A DNA stretch of 64,000 nt from Aldrovandia affinis (taxonomy: Eukaryota > Chordata > Actinopteri > Notacanthiformes > Halosauridae): the NCBI GenBank assembly GCA_029706075.1, contig JAINUG010000031.1, positions 496,001 through 560,000 of the forward strand. The letters are read 5' to 3'. Every line of letters begins with the position of its first letter. Within the stretch, counting starts at the first letter, position 1. Below are positions 1-11,400 of the stretch, piece by piece. The notes beneath the pieces were generated by a model. The model made no database searches, was not told the DNA's origin, and saw nothing but the letters and a program-made list of their open reading frames with translations. The position numbers and the translations under genes were made by a program.

Positions 1-324
1 CCAGAGGACTCGCGAGAACAGAGTCACAACATGGCCACAGCACAAGAGGACTCGCGCGAACAGAGTCACAACATGGCCACAGCACAAGAGGACTCGCGAG
101 AACAGAGTCACAACATGGCCACAGCACCAGAGGACTCGCGAGAACAGAGTCACAACATGGCCACAGCACCAGAGGACTCGCGAGAACAGAGTCACAACAT
201 GGCCACAGCACAAGAGGACTCGCGCGAACAGAGTCACAACATGGCCACAGCACAAGAGGACTCGCGAGAACAGAGTCACAACATGGCCACAGCACCAGAG
301 GACTCGCGAGAACAGAGTCACACT
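1..324 (+). repeat. 42-bp coding minisatellite, copy 1
   Basis: Units start at 31, 73, 115, 157, 199, 241 and 283, each with ATGG preceded by AAC, plus a partial unit at 1-30. Units differ at few sites: CAAGAG versus CCAGAG (Gln/Pro) and CGCGAG versus CGCGCG. The period is a multiple of three, so unit gain or loss keeps the frame. The last unit diverges in its final two bases where the unique part begins. Confidence 0.97.
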
Positions 325-657
325 TTGTTGCGACTGCGGGAGGAGCTGGCCGATGCCCTGGGGAAGCTGTCGGCGTACGAGACGCGGCTGGAAGTTATCA
401 GTCGCCGCGGCAGAGACCTGGTGAAGGGGAAGATGGACCTGTGGAAGGAGGTGGATGGCCTCAGAGACGAGCTGAGGGAGAGCGAGGACAGTTGGGTCTG
501 GTTTGGACGACAATTCCACCGGCTGAAGAGAATCTCGGAGAGCAGGTATCGCGTGGACCGGGCTTGTTACATGAGGCTGTACAACCTCGTGCCGAGGGTC
601 CTGGGAATTATGGGGGGCTTTATGCAGCTGGAAGAATCCGCGGAGTCCTCGGAGTAG
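1..657 (+). CDS. Unit A copy 1: 14-residue-repeat protein with coiled-coil C-terminal part (partial, family not recognised)
   Basis: The frame is open from the first base of the window to a TAG at 655-657, so the true start lies to the left; an in-frame ATG at 31 only marks a repeat unit. The N-terminal part is seven tandem copies of MATA(Q/P)EDSREQSHN plus a partial one, hydrophilic and probably disordered. The C-terminal ~110 residues begin LLRLREELADALGKLSA and are rich in Leu, Arg and Glu with heptad-like spacing, suggesting a coiled coil, followed by a Tyr/Arg-rich part and an acidic tail ending AESSE. No signal peptide or membrane segment is visible and there is no intron. A poly(A) signal follows 112 bases after the stop. 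A second, frameshifted copy lies at 21510-22126. I do not recognise the family and infer no function. Confidence 0.6.
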   Translation, partial: PEDSREQSHNMATAQEDSREQSHNMATAQEDSREQSHNMATAPEDSREQSHNMATAPEDSREQSHNMATAQEDSREQSHNMATAQEDSREQSHNMATAPEDSREQSHTLLRLREELADALGKLSAYETRLEVISRRGRDLVKGKMDLWKEVDGLRDELRESEDSWVWFGRQFHRLKRISESRYRVDRACYMRLYNLVPRVLGIMGGFMQLEESAESSE

Positions 658-768
658 GGACGTCACAGACTGCATACTGCGGACAGACGGCAGACCGAGG
701 AAATATCGATGCTGGAGTTGGAGGACGAAGAGGAGAATGCAAACTGCATTGGAGAATGCATAACCATT

Positions 769-774
769 AATAAA
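769..774 (+). promoter_or_regulatory. Poly(A) signal AATAAA of unit A copy 1
   Basis: A canonical AATAAA lies 112 bases after the stop codon of the repeat-protein frame and is kept in copy 2 at 22237. This supports a Pol II transcript ending shortly afterwards. Confidence 0.55.
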
Positions 775-921
775 TCATATTATAGCTGCTGTGGATCTGC
801 TATCGTTGTGCTGTTCTCCAAAATGACATACATTAAAGCACACATTACACTAACCAGCTGTTGAACTTCCTTTCCTGAGTGATCCATGAATATGTCACCC
901 AAACGTAATATTAGAGAAGGT

Positions 922-947
922 CCATGAGTCAGACGAATGACTCATGG
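922..947 (+). promoter_or_regulatory. Perfect 10-bp hairpin made of two AP-1-like sites
   Basis: CCATGAGTCA and TGACTCATGG form a perfect 10-bp inverted repeat around a 6-base loop. The arms contain TGAGTCA and TGACTCA, matching the AP-1 consensus. It is unchanged in unit A copy 2 (22390-22415). It could be a transcription-factor site pair, an RNA stem, or chance structure at the head of the adjoining SINE. Confidence 0.5.
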
Positions 948-1060
948 TCCAGTGGTTACAACGTCCGACTCTGCCGACTCTGGCGAGACAGGGAATTGAA
1001 CCCCGGTCTCTGTGGCCAGCGTCGGCTCTGGCCGGGAGTGCTAGCTATGACTTGAAAATG
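935..1060 (+). repeat. tRNA-headed SINE at the 3' end of unit A
   Basis: An A-box-like TGGTCCAGTGGTTAC is followed by a degenerate B-box region, GGAATTGAACCCC, and then the body GGCTCTGGCCGGGAGTGC. The same body is seen (reverse complement) in the SINE at 63262-63560 and resembles the one at 15043. It is present in both unit A copies, so it was there before they duplicated. Confidence 0.5.
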
Positions 1061-1390
1061 CCGACGTTATTGTACGCCTGCTAGATGGCCCCGGTGTCGC
1101 CAACTCGAAATCTGATTGGTTAAAGCAACAGTTTCATTGCCATTTATTTTAAGCTACAGGGGCCTGCACTGTTGATTCTGAACTCCTCAAGGCAGATTTA
1201 TTTGACCCTGGCAACACATGATGGCTGAAATATGATTGGATAAAAGCTCTAACATAAACATACACTACTGGAAGCAACGCAACCAAGAGAAAAGCTATGA
1301 AATGAAGAGAATAGACTATTGGGAATAATTTAATACATATTCATGGAAAAAAAATATTAAAACGTAAGTCAGTGATTCTGATAGCGTTTA

Positions 1391-1433
1391 GGCCAGCAGA
1401 GAAGGCCTTGCTGGCCCTGACGGCCCACCACTG
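1391..1433 (-). mobile_element. hAT-like terminal sequence
   Basis: On the minus strand the sequence starts CAGTGGTGGGCCGTC, the kind of terminus seen in fish hAT transposons, and has an 8-bp palindrome GGCCAGCA/TGCTGGCC at 1391-1398 and 1409-1416. It abuts a short (TA)n. The opposite end was not found, so this may be a solo end or a short foldback. Confidence 0.4.
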
Positions 1434-1840
1434 ATATATATATATATATAGGCATGCAAACAGTAGTTACATAAAATAAATTACCACTGTATATTACCAG
1501 TTTGTAGTCTATAGTATTTGACAGATGCATGAATCAAAAAATGTTGCTGCATGTTTTGATTCAGCTACCAGCAAGACCATGGTTTCCTTTTCTGACTAAT
1601 AATCACATTTACTACACTTGCAAGATTGTGTTCCTGCCACTGCCCTAGTACTGGAAGCAGCTTTGTCTACACAGAGCTTCATGTCAATTTGGAGGCCATT
1701 CAGCCTAAGGTACCACTTTTCAGAGTGCAAACGTTTTAACCCGGATTTCAACACTTCTGGCGTCTCTGTCTGCTTCTTTAGAAGAAAAAGATCTATCTCC
1801 TCTCCTTTGCTCTGATCAGTTTTTTTAACTGATATAAAAG

Positions 1841-2320
1841 TAACTGCCAAAATGAAGGAAACACTTGCATAAATGAGGATACAAAATATATTGAAAGCAG
1901 GTGCTTCCACACATGTGTGGTTCCTGAGTTAATTAAACAATTAACATCCCATCATGTTTAGGGTCATGTGTAGAAAGAGGGGTGATTGTTGGGGCCTGTT
2001 TGGCATGGGTTTCAGTGAGGAAGACTGCTCATCTTGCTGATGTTTCACAAGGAATAATGGCTAAGGTGATGTTGAAATGGAAGTCTGAGGGAAAGACATC
2101 ATCAATTAGGGGCAACTGTTGTCGAAAGCGCATAGTCCTCGACCGTGATGTCTGTACATTGGTTCAAGATGCAAGGCAAAACAGACAAGCAATTCTGAGT
2201 CAGTTGACTGCAAATATTAATCTATGGTATGAGCAGGCAGTTTCATCAAGAACAACTTGTCACCAAAGCCCCATTAAGGCACTTTATATTGGTGTTTCCT
2301 TTATTTTGACAGTTCACTAT
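1841..2320 (+). mobile_element. Internally deleted Tc1-like transposon with transposase N-terminal relic
   Basis: The left end TAACTGCCAAAATGAAGG and the right end CCTTTATTTTGACAGTT are inverted repeats of one Tc1 family, also present at 8294-8461 and 24948. Between them, about 2012-2230 (+) encodes a helix-turn-helix-like transposase N-terminus (VSQGIMAKVMLKWKSEGKTS, then CRKRIVLDRDV and ANINL). The catalytic DDE part is gone, so the 480-bp copy is non-autonomous. Confidence 0.8.
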
Positions 2321-4287
2321 ATACTTAGCTGATTTTTTTTTTTTCTTCATTAAACTTGAGTACTGCTGCTGGCTGTATATCCGTGACCCAGTGTTGGTAC
2401 CAGAAATAAATATGAGATGTAATTCACAGAACAGCAACAGTATCGCTAACAGAGACAAGTAAAGAGTTGAATTTTATCGTTGTGACTGCTGATATTTTCA
2501 ACCGGTACAACACCAGTACAAGTGTCTGGAGACCATGGGCACTGACATTTCTGACCTAAGCATACTAATCATGGCATTTCTCTTTCACTTAAAAAAATAA
2601 ATACAAAAACTAAAATCCACGATCACAATCACAAACCTCTTTTCCATTTAAATATAGCATGTTACAAATAAAACTTAATGAGTTACATTAATCATCATTT
2701 TATATTAGGTATGTAATGATTGATCCATTAATTTGTCCAATTAATCAACTAATGCTTTAATTGCCAACTAATTTAATGCGCAATTCATTATAAAATTTGC
2801 ATATTTCTTCAGTTTAAACACGTTAGCTAATGTTATTTGGTATAAAACATTAGCTAATGCTAGATACAGCCATCATTTTTACCATCAGGAGTTTTTACAT
2901 AAGCCTCTTGGTGCAATAATGGTGCATTATGTAAGACATAGTCTTGTCACTTAAGGTTAGAAGTTGCGAGTACTAAGTTACTCACATATACAAAGCATAT
3001 ACTCTATACATCTGTAAAAAAAAACTATCATTCTAAAAATCTGTGCACCAAATTATTAATATCAAAATGAAAAATAAACTTTAATTTCTTCATCTCTAGC
3101 TAACATTGCACACCTTGATCAGACACGTAAAGACCACATTCTCTTTATAAGCAATAAGCATGCAGTTTTAAAGTGGGAATAGCTTTATTTAACTGTAGAA
3201 GGAAAGTATCTTTCCTACTGTTCACTAGCTACACGTAGAAGTTAGGGGTGTAACGGTTCACAAAATCCATGGTTCGGTCCAAACCCCAGTTTTAGGCCAG
3301 GGTTATGTTTTATCTTGGTTATGAAAGCCTGATACTCTTGATAACATGGCTACACAGAGCACACAACAGTTTAACACAATTAGTTTCAGGCACCCAAACA
3401 TTTTTACTATGGTAATTATTTTATACAAAACGTCTCCTTATCAAGACATGACATTGAAAAGTGTAAAAGAGGTTATAAAAAAGCAACACTAAAAAAAACG
3501 TAAGTAGCCATCAACGGGTCACACATTAAGTGTTTGGAGGGGGTTGGCTACCTCCCTCCTTAGCTTAGGTAGAACCCCAAAATTGTGGTGTGTGACATAG
3601 GCTTGTAAATTTGGTGTGCTGATCTAATATGGACTGGCTGCCTAAGCTACATACTTTTGTGCCCTGGTTTCATCCACAGAGTAATCAACCCCTCAATGAT
3701 GGCACCATGCTTGTTTATGAGCATTTAGGTTTGGCTGGGCCACATTCTGTTTGTCTGTGCAGGATGACCAAAATGCACCTCCCCAACAGGATTGATTATA
3801 TAACTTGGGTACCACCTTTTTGCTGAAATGGGTGCAGAAAGGAATCTGATAACTTGATCAGAATCATGATCAAGGCTCAAGTACCTTGATCATGTGACCG
3901 AATCCACTATTCTCAATGACAGAGTAGGGGAACAGTGGATTATCATAAGCCATAAATATTACTATACCTTCTGTAATTTTTTTGGCCCTGTCTGATTCAG
4001 CTAGGAGGGGTTGTTTGAAAGCAGCTGGAAGGCAGAGTTTAACTTCACTGCGTTTCAGTGTCCCAGTGATTGCAATGTCGGGGTGATGTCTCCCTGAATG
4101 TTGAAGCTTGATGTATCACCCACTTCAGACCGAACTGTTGTCGAACACAGTTGACATACAGTGTTTTTATTATCCACAACTCTCTTTTTGTCTTTTAATG
4201 GATGAGAATCCAAAATACTCCCATACACAAAATGTAAATGACAGAGGATTTTCTAACTCTGGCATGTCTCTCCCACTTTTTAATGTA
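2321..4287. other. AT-rich non-coding stretch
   Basis: No gene or element was recognised. It contains short A/T tracts and a small inverted repeat at 3865-3894 (CATGATCAAGG, 8-base spacer, CCTTGATCATG). Confidence 0.5.
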
Positions 4288-4505
4288 TATTTTTTTAGGC
4301 ATTTAGCAGACACTCTTATCCAGAGCAACTCTTACACAGTTTACATTTCTTTACATACAATCCATTTATACAGCTGGGTATTCTACTGAAGCAATTCAGG
4401 TTAAGTACCTTGCTTAAGGGTACAACAGCAGTGCCCCACCTGGGAATTGAACCTGCAACCTCTGAGTTACAAGCCCAGCTCCCTAACAATTACACTACAC
4501 GGCCA
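4288..4505 (-). repeat. tRNA-derived SINE, minus orientation
   Basis: The plus strand begins with GCATTTAGCAGACACTCTTA, a widespread fish SINE body motif, and ends with GGGAATTGAACCTGCAACC, whose complement contains the B-box GGTTCAATTCC. The tRNA-like head is therefore at the high-coordinate end. The body motif recurs at 13475, 14628 and 34978. Confidence 0.75.
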
Positions 4506-4912
4506 GCCATTTCTCCCACTCACCATCGTGGAGAAATTGACTTAGCGCCTGTCGTTTATAGCTACTGTCTCATCAGAATTAAGGCTGTTAAGATTCAAAT
4601 TACAAAATGATGTAGCCTTGGTTTTCGATTTTGCTTCAGCAGCCTATTTTTTACGGCTAATACAAAAAATGTATGCACCCACAGGTCACTTTACATGGAC
4701 TGAGAATGGAGCATTTTTGATGATGTAAATGGCAGGAAAATGAAGAAGGAGAAGTAGAAGAAAAAGCAGAAGATAAGGAAGAGACACAAAATAAACAATG
4801 TTTGGAGTTTTATTGAGTGGCTGAATAAGAAATAAAGTAGAAAAAGAACTAGAAAAGTAAATCACATATTATTGGGAGCTGTAGATCAAGAAAATGCAAT
4901 TGAACTTGAATA

Positions 4913-5464
4913 TACACTACCGTTCAAAAGTTTGGGGTCACCTGCTGGAAACTATTTTTATCTCATAATTGACAATGCTTTACACCGTATACATTTCTGT
5001 AAATACTTTAAAATGACAAAAAACACATGTAACAATGAACAAAATGAACATCAAAGAAATGTTCAAGAAAATTATATTGAAAATTGAATCTTGGATTCCT
5101 CAAAATAGTCACCCTTTGGCGTGAGAATAGCCTCACAAACAGTGGCCATTCGGTTAATAAGTTTTAGCAGGAAATCACCCGACATGTTCTCCCAGCTATC
5201 CTGCAGCAATTCCCAGAGAAACTTGTGGGTTGCTTTGCTTTGACTCTTCCTTTCCAGTTTGTCCCATACAAGTTCTATGGGATTGAGGTCTGGACACTGG
5301 GCAGGCCAGGTCTTTAGTTTGAGTTGTTGTTCACATTCCTCCTTCACCAGATAGTTCTTGCACAACTTCAAGGTGTGTTTCGGGTCGTTATCTTGCTGAA
5401 GAATGAAGGAGTGCCCGATTAGCCATAGTCCAGATGGAAGGTGACCCCAAACTTTTGAACGGTA

Positions 5465-5469
<5 letters not shown>
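4913..5469 (-). mobile_element. Truncated Tc1-like transposon (ACTACCGTTCAAAAG family)
   Basis: A 30-bp terminal repeat starting TACACTACCGTTCAAAAG is present at 4913 and inverted at 5440-5469, flanked by TA, the Tc1 target. Between them the minus strand (5400 to a stop at 5072) encodes a transposase C-terminal region with QQDNDPKH and PDLNPIELVWDKLE, the second Asp and the Glu of the DDE triad. The N-terminal DNA-binding half is deleted, making this a 557-bp non-autonomous copy. Confidence 0.9.

Positions 5470-5507
<38 letters not shown>
5468..5507. repeat. (TA)n microsatellite
   Basis: About 20 TA units directly abut the right end of the preceding Tc1 copy, consistent with TA-targeted insertion into, or expansion from, a TA site. 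Confidence 0.97.
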
Positions 5508-5508
<1 letters not shown>

Positions 5509-5589
5509 GTTTTTGTTTCAAGTTTTTCCCTGTTTTTCCCACCCACCACAAACCCATCACCTGCAGCTCTGGGACCAGCCACTACTCTG

Positions 5590-5842
5590 GGACCGGCAGT
5601 GGCAGGGACGGTGAACCACTTCCTTTGAGTGATTCCGATACGTCCAAAGAAGCTTTCTGTGTATGCGGTGAGCTCATTCCAGCTTCCCTCCCCCGTCCCC
5701 CTGGGGCGGGCAGCCAATTGCCCCCAAACGAGACTACCAGCCAGAGCCAGGCTGGCACAGCCGGGGAATCAAACCCTGGCCGCAGTGGGCAACCTGCACT
5801 CCGGGAAAGGGCCTTTTTGCACCACCCGGGGACCACAAACTT
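5590..5842 (-). repeat. SINE-like repeat, probable minus orientation
   Basis: It contains GGGGAATCAAACCCTGGC, complementary to a tRNA B-box (GGTTTGATTCC), and a GC-rich body GCAGCCAATTGCCCCC shared with the repeat at 63262-63560. Base composition is far more GC-rich than the flanks. Confidence 0.5.
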
Positions 5843-7865
5843 GCATTAATTTGCTAATTAATTCTAGTTTGTTTTGTCTACTTGTTGCTACATGTGGACT
5901 ACAATTCTACTGGTTTCAAATGTGAACTTTTCAGTTTCCACAACAGTAGTTATACTTGTGTCATAGGTGACATCAGTGTTACAAGAACATATATTTCTCT
6001 CAGGGATATCACATTGCATTCAATGGAAAGTGAATCCCACACACACACCATTTTCACTGTGCAAACAAACAGTGAAGTTTCCTGAATACACAAACACTAA
6101 AAGGCATTCTGATTCTGATTTCCCCTGTGTTCAAGATGCCACACTATTGCCATAAGTATTTCTGCTGTATTTGTGGCATATAATGGAGTTATAATTGAAT
6201 TATTATGCCTACAGCAGGTTACAGAGAAGCACATCCGTGAAGTATCTCATGTCCTCACCATTAAACCCCGCATAAAACAGACAGGTTCTATTCATTGGGT
6301 ATTTCTTTAAAAAATGGCATAAACAACAGAGAACCTGTGCCAGTATTGACGCCTATATCATCACACCTCCAGATTTGAACCAGTCACCTCATTACTTGTG
6401 CAGTGCAACGAGAATTTTATTTAATCATCATGCGTCATCGGTACACTCTCCACCCACCATCTTGTCAGAACAGACTGAATTATGACTCATCGCCAAATAT
6501 AATATTGTGACAGTTTGTGCTTGGCCAGTTTTTGTCGGAATGTCTCTATGTCCATGTATGACTGTTTGAAAAATCTACACTGGTCTTTCAGTTCCAAGCC
6601 AACATGTAAAGTAAGCTCTGATACCTCCATCCAAGAGCCGTCAAATTACTTTATAGGAGCTGTTCTCACCACCGTGACATCCTGACATCTGCGGTACTTT
6701 GATACAGGAAGATGGAGATGCCTCAAGCAGATATACAGGACTTGAACAGGGGTAGTGACTTGTGGTAGCCAGGTCCATTGCTACTCATAAGTTGACTATG
6801 TATGAATGTATGTGTACTGTATCACAGCTGATAACACACATAACATTGTCAACAAGGGACACGTTTCTGGTGACCCTGAGCACTGATATTCCTACCGTCA
6901 GATCCCATTGGCCTTTTCCCTTCTACCTTGTGGCAATAATTGGATTTTGGTTCAGGAATAATTTGTTTTTCATCTCATGTGCATTACATTGTTTTGCAAA
7001 TAATAGTGACTGATGTTTGACTTAAATGTTTGTGACTGATGTTTCACATTGTTTGAAAGCAATGTGTTGCATTTCTTGAAGTTCACAGATTTTCTGTGGG
7101 TATTTTGTTGTGTAAAGGAATACAAACACATTTTATTGTTCATGAATGAAAGACGAATGGCAGCTTCCTGTGCTATTTCAGGAAGCATTACTGGGGAAAA
7201 AAATACTATTCTGTTCTGTTTTCACAAGAAGAGAAGGGATAGATTACCCTTTAATCCTTGTAAAATGGATTCTAGTCTAAAATGTTCATAACAGTATTAC
7301 TGGAGTAACATTTTCTCATGAGCTTGTCTTGCTTCTTTCCCCAATAATTAAGCATCTACATGGAAGCTCAGAATAGGCTTACACAGACATCTCCGTGCCA
7401 AATGCCCTGCTTACAATGCATGAGCCTTATCTTCCAAACTTCTGTTACAACACCAGTGATATTACTGCACTGACATGATGAAAGTGAACCATAAAATACA
7501 GTACATGCACTTAAAATATCCTTTGCAGCTTTCATGTTGACAGGGAAGGCTTTGTGACTCACATGCAATGACGTACTGATACTAATCTTGCAAATGTAAC
7601 TTTTTACAGTTGCTTCTGCCTACAGCAAGTTTTGAACCGAGGATCCCAACGCCACAAGAGACACGAAATATGAGCTTTTGTAGCCTCCCATGGCTTCCTG
7701 TTTCACTAGGGTACAAAAATGAGGTAACACACATGTAGCAATCCATCGCCATTGGGGAAAGGCAAAGCACTCTCAGAAGAAATTAGAGATACGTTCCTGA
7801 CCCTCACAAGTCAGGAGATGGTTACAAATAAATAAATAAAAAACAAAAGATACCACTTTCCACTA
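5843..7865. other. Non-coding stretch, nothing recognised
   Basis: Only short open frames without recognisable domains are seen; no repeat family was identified by eye. Confidence 0.5.
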
Positions 7866-8290
7866 TTAGGTAAGAAGTTTAAAACCACTGTAACAGTGGT
7901 AAACCGGCCTGGTAGAGGACACAAGTGCATCTTGCGCCCACGCACAGTGAGGGAGACAGTTTGAGAGGCAAATTAAAAAAATCCAAGGGCTACACTTGGA
8001 GATCCACGAAACTTGCTTGCAACTTTGGGTCAGTCTCCAAATATACCATCAGATGCCACCCCCATGTCAATAGGCTTTTTGGAAGGGTTGCCAGAGAAAT
8101 GCTCTTGAGGGCAATCAATAAAAATAAGTGTCTGGATTTTGCTAAATGGCATTGGAACTCCAATTGGAACTGGGTGTTATGGTCAGATGAAACCAATATT
8201 AAGCTTTTTAGCCGTGCACACCAATGGTTGGTATGGCGTTGGAAGAAGAATGTTTATTCTGAAAAGAACATTTTTGAACATACAATATAC
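7866..8290 (+). pseudogene. Tc1-like transposase fragment
   Basis: Three frames together read as a Tc1 transposase middle region: RPGRGHKCILRPRTVRE (about 7905-7960), then STIRCH-like and RLFGRVAREMLL, then LWSDETNIKLF at about 8178-8210. That last motif carries the first catalytic Asp of the DDE domain. The C-terminal part is missing and at least two frameshifts are needed. It ends next to the short foldback at 8294. Confidence 0.75.
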
Positions 8291-8293
8291 AAG

Positions 8294-8461
8294 TAACTGT
8301 CAAAATAAAGTCAACAATTTGGTAACCCGGGGGTTGGGGAGGCAGGGCACCAAGCCTATGCACTGGTACTGGCCGTGGCACCCACCGACGGACACTTCTA
8401 GTACTGCACCCGTTTAAAGGAGCCCTCATTTACTCAAGTGTTGCCTTTATTTTGGCAGTTA
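8294..8461. mobile_element. 168-bp MITE of the TAACTGCCAAAA Tc1 family
   Basis: It begins TAACTGTCAAAATAAAG and ends CTTTATTTTGGCAGTTA, an inverted pair matching the ends of the elements at 1841-2320 and 24948. The interior is GC-rich and non-coding. Confidence 0.75.
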
Positions 8462-11400
8462 CCTGTAGCTCATTACCTGTATTGTTTTGTTTTATACAGC
8501 CTTCTTTGCTCATCTTTATCCATCATGTGAAGAATTTTGGACCGCACTGTATCTCATGTGCAAACGGAAATGTAAAACTTTCACTCCTGAGAAAGTAATT
8601 AATGGCAACTCAAGAGAGCTTAGCATCTTGTGCATGTGTTCAGATATTCAGTTTGCTTTGATTTAACCTACATCCATGCAATACCTGATGGGGCTTTAGG
8701 ACCTAATCATAATTCTGACATAAGTATAGTCCTGTGTAACCCTCTGGCAGCATAATTAATGCATAAAGGTTTTCAGAGATGGCTGCTGTCACTTTAGTCC
8801 TTAAACACATATGATGAATTAAGAGGGCACACGACCTTCACATTTTAAGGATAAATTGGATACTCAATATGCGGCCCACCTCCAACATTTATTTTCTCTC
8901 CAGCTCCTTCTGTGCCATTTTTACCACCAACAATTGAACTTCAACCCTATTCTCTCATTGCAATGATTAATTTCAATTGCCGGGAGTTCTTACTTCTTTT
9001 TTCCTTTTGTGTATCGGAGAGTGATCTTTCCCTGTACTATCTGGCTATCTGTGCAAATCTGGGCCGAGGCTGCTCCAGCTCTCACTCTCACTTGCACCTG
9101 ACCCTTTACATGGCCCGGGGATGGAATATTTAATTCTCCATATTTGAATTAACTGATCGCTATCTAACAGAGTCGTCAGAAAGGAGGTGGCTGGTATATA
9201 AATGAACACTGACATTGATTGGAGGAGAATGACTGCACTGGGGGTACCCTGCCAAACAGGATTACTGCTCTCTGGGTGGCATTCATATTAGCAAAAAACT
9301 GTAATACACAATACCCTGGTGTGTGTTAGTGTGTTGTTCAAGGGGACCTTACCTCCATGTCTTGAAATTTCTTTCTGACTTACAGCTTACTGAACTATTT
9401 TCACACTGATGTGGAAACCATATACGTCAAATGTCACAATTTACTTTTCGGTGACGAAAAAACAGGAGACCAACTAAGTGAATGTCTAGTTTTCTCATGA
9501 CAAATATTACATTACTCTTCTTTCCAGCTTTTCATAGCAGTGTTATTTTGCCAATTACAACATATCAAAAATGCAGCATATCAAATGTTAGTCAATAAAA
9601 CTCTGTAAATGTTGTAAACTGGACTAACTGCTGTAACTGGACTAACATAACATGTATTCTGTGTTGTATGTAAGGATAAAGAATGGCTGTATGTCAAAAA
9701 TCCAACCTTGTGGCTACCGAAGTTTCTACAAGAGGGACAAAAATCCAAAATAATGAGCCTTTCCACTATCATTGATCATTCTTGGTGGATTCATACACCA
9801 TTTTGAGTCCATTTAATCCATCCTGAAACAGGAGTTGGAATTGTAATTGACACAAAAATGTCTGTACTGGAGGCTTGACAGCAGCAAAAGTAACAATGAA
9901 AGATTGAGACCCATGTACAAGTCACTTACATTTTCAAGGATAAAGGCTGAGAGACAAAGGCTCTGAGCTTTCTCAATCCATATTTTCTGCATTAACTGAC
10001 TGATTTTTTTCTTAAACCAGCAAGTTTTTTTTCTTTTTGGGCTGTTGAAATTTGCCATAGTGGAAAAAGTGATGTTCTTTATCATAGAAAAACAGCCACA
10101 GGGCTGTATAACAAAGGGTAATGCTGAAACCTCCGCTGTCAATTCAGGAGAGTGTAGACATGCATATGCACTGCTCCGAAGCATGTGATCACGTGTAAGC
10201 TGGCGCTACTTTTCACACGGCAGTTTACAGTTTAAGCTTGTGCGGAAATTAGTTGAAGGGCCCTGTTTGACAACCTGGCCAACTGAATTCTTTTCTCCCT
10301 GGGCGATTATATGTCACCCCACGGAGCTAGTGGCCACAGTCGGCACTGACACAGTCTGAGTGTGTTATTGGATGATCCATTTTTCTATAACGTATGCTCA
10401 CATACATCTGTTTGCACATGCCTGAAGGTATGTTTTCAGGTATATGCAAACCAGTAGCGATTCAACGGCTTGACATAAAGGAGGCTGAAGCCCATACCTT
10501 TAAACCATGATAACTCTCAACCTGTTTCTGTTTGCATTCCTTGATTATTCCTTGATTGTCATCTATATTTTCTAACGTGACGTGACGAAAGGGATCACTA
10601 CAACGTGAGACACACCATTAAGAGGAAACTCTATGATTACTCGCCAATGGATTATTCAATTGATTGGCAGTCTTGTTAATTAGACAAGATAATTGAAAAC
10701 AGGTTAAGACCAATGGTCGGTTTAAAGGTTCGATTTCAGCCTCTATGCCCAGCTCAGCAAATGCCACTGGTGCAAACAACGTTATTTAAAGGACTGCACA
10801 CACAAATCTTATTTTTCTTCCCCAACATACTGGGTAAGATATTCTGGTAAGTATATCAGGTAAAGATCTAACTGCTTTCTGAGATTACAAAACTGCTGTT
10901 TTTGTGGGTGAGGAACTTTCACGTCCCTCAGGTTTGCTTACTCGCTTCAAACATTATTAAACGTTAAAATAAATTACAATATGGCAGTTCCTACTAGCAG
11001 CTAGCAAAGCACAGTTACCATGTTGTCTACTGCAGATGTTGCCAGCTAACTTGTTTATCAACAGGCTGGTTCTGGTTCTGTTACAGTCATGTTACTTAGC
11101 TAGTTTTGTTGTGATAAGACACCTTTTTCTCCACAAATATTCAAGAAACCTTTCCAAAATAAAGTGTTCTAAGCCAGAGACCATTTGATTGGAGGTGCCA
11201 GATATCAGCACTCATGAAGTAATGTCGATTGGCTGTGACATTTAAAGAAGACTCCGCCTCACACCTACCTGAAAAAAAAGTCCTGTTGTCTGCGCTTCTT
11301 TTCAAACCGGACTAGATCAAGCTACCTAGCCTTCCACCAACTTTGAGAATGGATAATTTAGAAGCTTTCTTTAATCACTAGCGAACATTACTGTGAACCA

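Larger units (their letters stand above)
1..1146 (+). repeat. Unit A, copy 1 (dispersed duplicate of 21546-22613)
   Basis: The coding array, coiled-coil frame, 3' region, hairpin and SINE match 21546-22613 almost base for base except for unit number and a handful of one-base differences. Similarity ends at CATTGCCATTTAT. From 1147 to 1380 the sequence is AT-rich with nothing recognised. Confidence 0.95.

Noticed and set aside
5388..5717. Minus frame with long Tyr-Ile repeat
   Set aside because: It is translation of the (TA)n microsatellite.
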